Source: Candidatus Pelearchaeum sp.
Lineage (GTDB): Archaea; Thermoproteota; Nitrososphaeria_A; Caldarchaeales; Caldarchaeaceae
DNA length: 10,788 bases
Assembly (NCBI GenBank): GCA_015520425.1
Contig: WAQC01000077.1
Coordinates: 1-10,788, forward strand
Reading direction: 5' to 3'
Shown: positions 10,568 to 10,788 of the stretch, one piece after another
Numbering within the stretch: the stretch's first letter is position 1
How the letters are laid out: every line of letters begins with the position of its first letter
Program-made: the position numbers and the translations under genes
Notes under the pieces: generated by a model
Seen by the model: the letters and a program-made list of their open reading frames with translations, nothing else
The model's database searches: none
What the model was told of the DNA's origin: nothing

Positions 10568-10788
10568 ATGGTGCAGACAAGCCCAAGGGTTCTTAGTCTA
10601 ACGCCATTAGATAGGGCGCTCTCTCTAATCAAAGAAAGCTTATCAAACTATGTGGCGCGCACCAAGACCGTCCAAGTTGAGGATAGTATAGGGTATGTTG
10701 CGGCTGAAGATATTTTCTCAAGTGTTGATATTCCTCCTTATCCTAAGGCCGCTGTTGATGGGATAGCTGCGAGGAGTAGCCGTTTGGG
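10568..10788 (+). CDS. MoeA-like molybdopterin biosynthesis protein, N-terminal part (3' end outside window)
   Basis: About 73 residues are visible before the right edge. They match the start of MoeA: T-P-L-D-R-A-L-S-L-I (after L-S-L), V-E-D-S-I-G-Y-V-A-A-E-D-I, and D-I-P-P-Y-P-K-A-A-V-D-G-I-A-A-R, the equivalent of the usual D-x-P-P-F-x-x-S-A-M-D-G-Y-A. MoeA inserts molybdate or tungstate into adenylated molybdopterin in the cytoplasm. Two starts compete: ATG 10559 directly abuts a GGAGG (10554-10558), too close to be used with it, whereas ATG 10568 has the GGAGG 9 bases upstream and is preferred. The gene diverges from the RHH gene across about 160 bases holding a strong TATA candidate (CTTATATTTA, near 10464-10473) and a weaker one near 10522-10530. 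Confidence 0.85.
   Translation, partial: MVQTSPRVLSLTPLDRALSLIKESLSNYVARTKTVQVEDSIGYVAAEDIFSSVDIPPYPKAAVDGIAARSSRL

Noticed and set aside
10407..10586. N-terminal extension of the RHH protein to ATG 10586
   Set aside because: The extension is an AT-rich promoter region translated; it overlaps the moeA-like start, and the RHH strand begins at GTG 10406 with a TATA box at the right distance.
1..10788. CRISPR array, insertion sequence or integrated element at tRNA-Gly
   Set aside because: No regularly spaced repeats, transposase or integrase was seen, and no copy of the tRNA 3' end was found elsewhere in the window.

Overview
The window looks like hyperthermophilic or thermophilic crenarchaeal (Thermoproteota) DNA. 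The signs are: an archaeosine-type tRNA-guanine transglycosylase C-terminus, an archaeal aCPSF2-type beta-CASP ribonuclease, a Bat-type HTH regulator, TATA boxes about 26 bases ahead of start codons (leaderless transcripts), frequent TTG/GTG starts, strong GGAGGTGA sites inside operons, and a tRNA gene with no encoded CCA. No insertion sequence, CRISPR array or phage gene was seen. The genus cannot be fixed from sequence alone.

Layout, left to right: the 3' part of a tgtA-like gene (2-490, +); aCPSF2 ribonuclease (663-1916, +); a two-gene unit of a 3-helix membrane protein and a NitrOD5/DUF3227-like protein joined by an ATGA overlap (1999-2681, +); an unusual membrane-anchored cupredoxin (2701-3249, -); a four-helix membrane protein (3361-3795, -); a terminal oxidase operon read right to left from 7661 to 3875 (CuA subunit II, a fused subunit I+III, subunit IV, a blue copper protein); a divergent promoter region (7662-7844); a forward assembly/regulatory set (SCO1-like copper chaperone, signal-peptide beta-sandwich membrane protein, Bat-type HTH regulator; 7845-9671); tRNA-Gly(GCC) (9708-9782); an RHH-type regulator (9831-10406, -); and the start of a moeA-like gene running off the right edge.

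The centre of the window is an aerobic respiratory module. Subunits II, I+III and IV form an A-type heme-copper oxygen reductase. The co-transcribed cupredoxin is the most likely electron donor to CuA, since no cytochrome c (CXXCH) is encoded here. The SCO protein, transcribed from the opposite side of the same promoter region, probably loads CuA. The second cupredoxin, the 183-aa beta-sandwich protein and the Cys/His-rich HTH regulator suggest that copper supply and its control are encoded together with the enzyme.

The points most worth a second look are: the degenerate K-channel of the oxidase (alanine where the conserved lysine should be, with supporting changes in both subunits); a cupredoxin with a stretched Cys-X10-His copper loop and a His/acid-rich insertion; an AAGCTTTA motif shared between the oxidase/SCO promoter region and the flanks of the RHH gene; and a Cys/His-rich regulator beside the copper genes.
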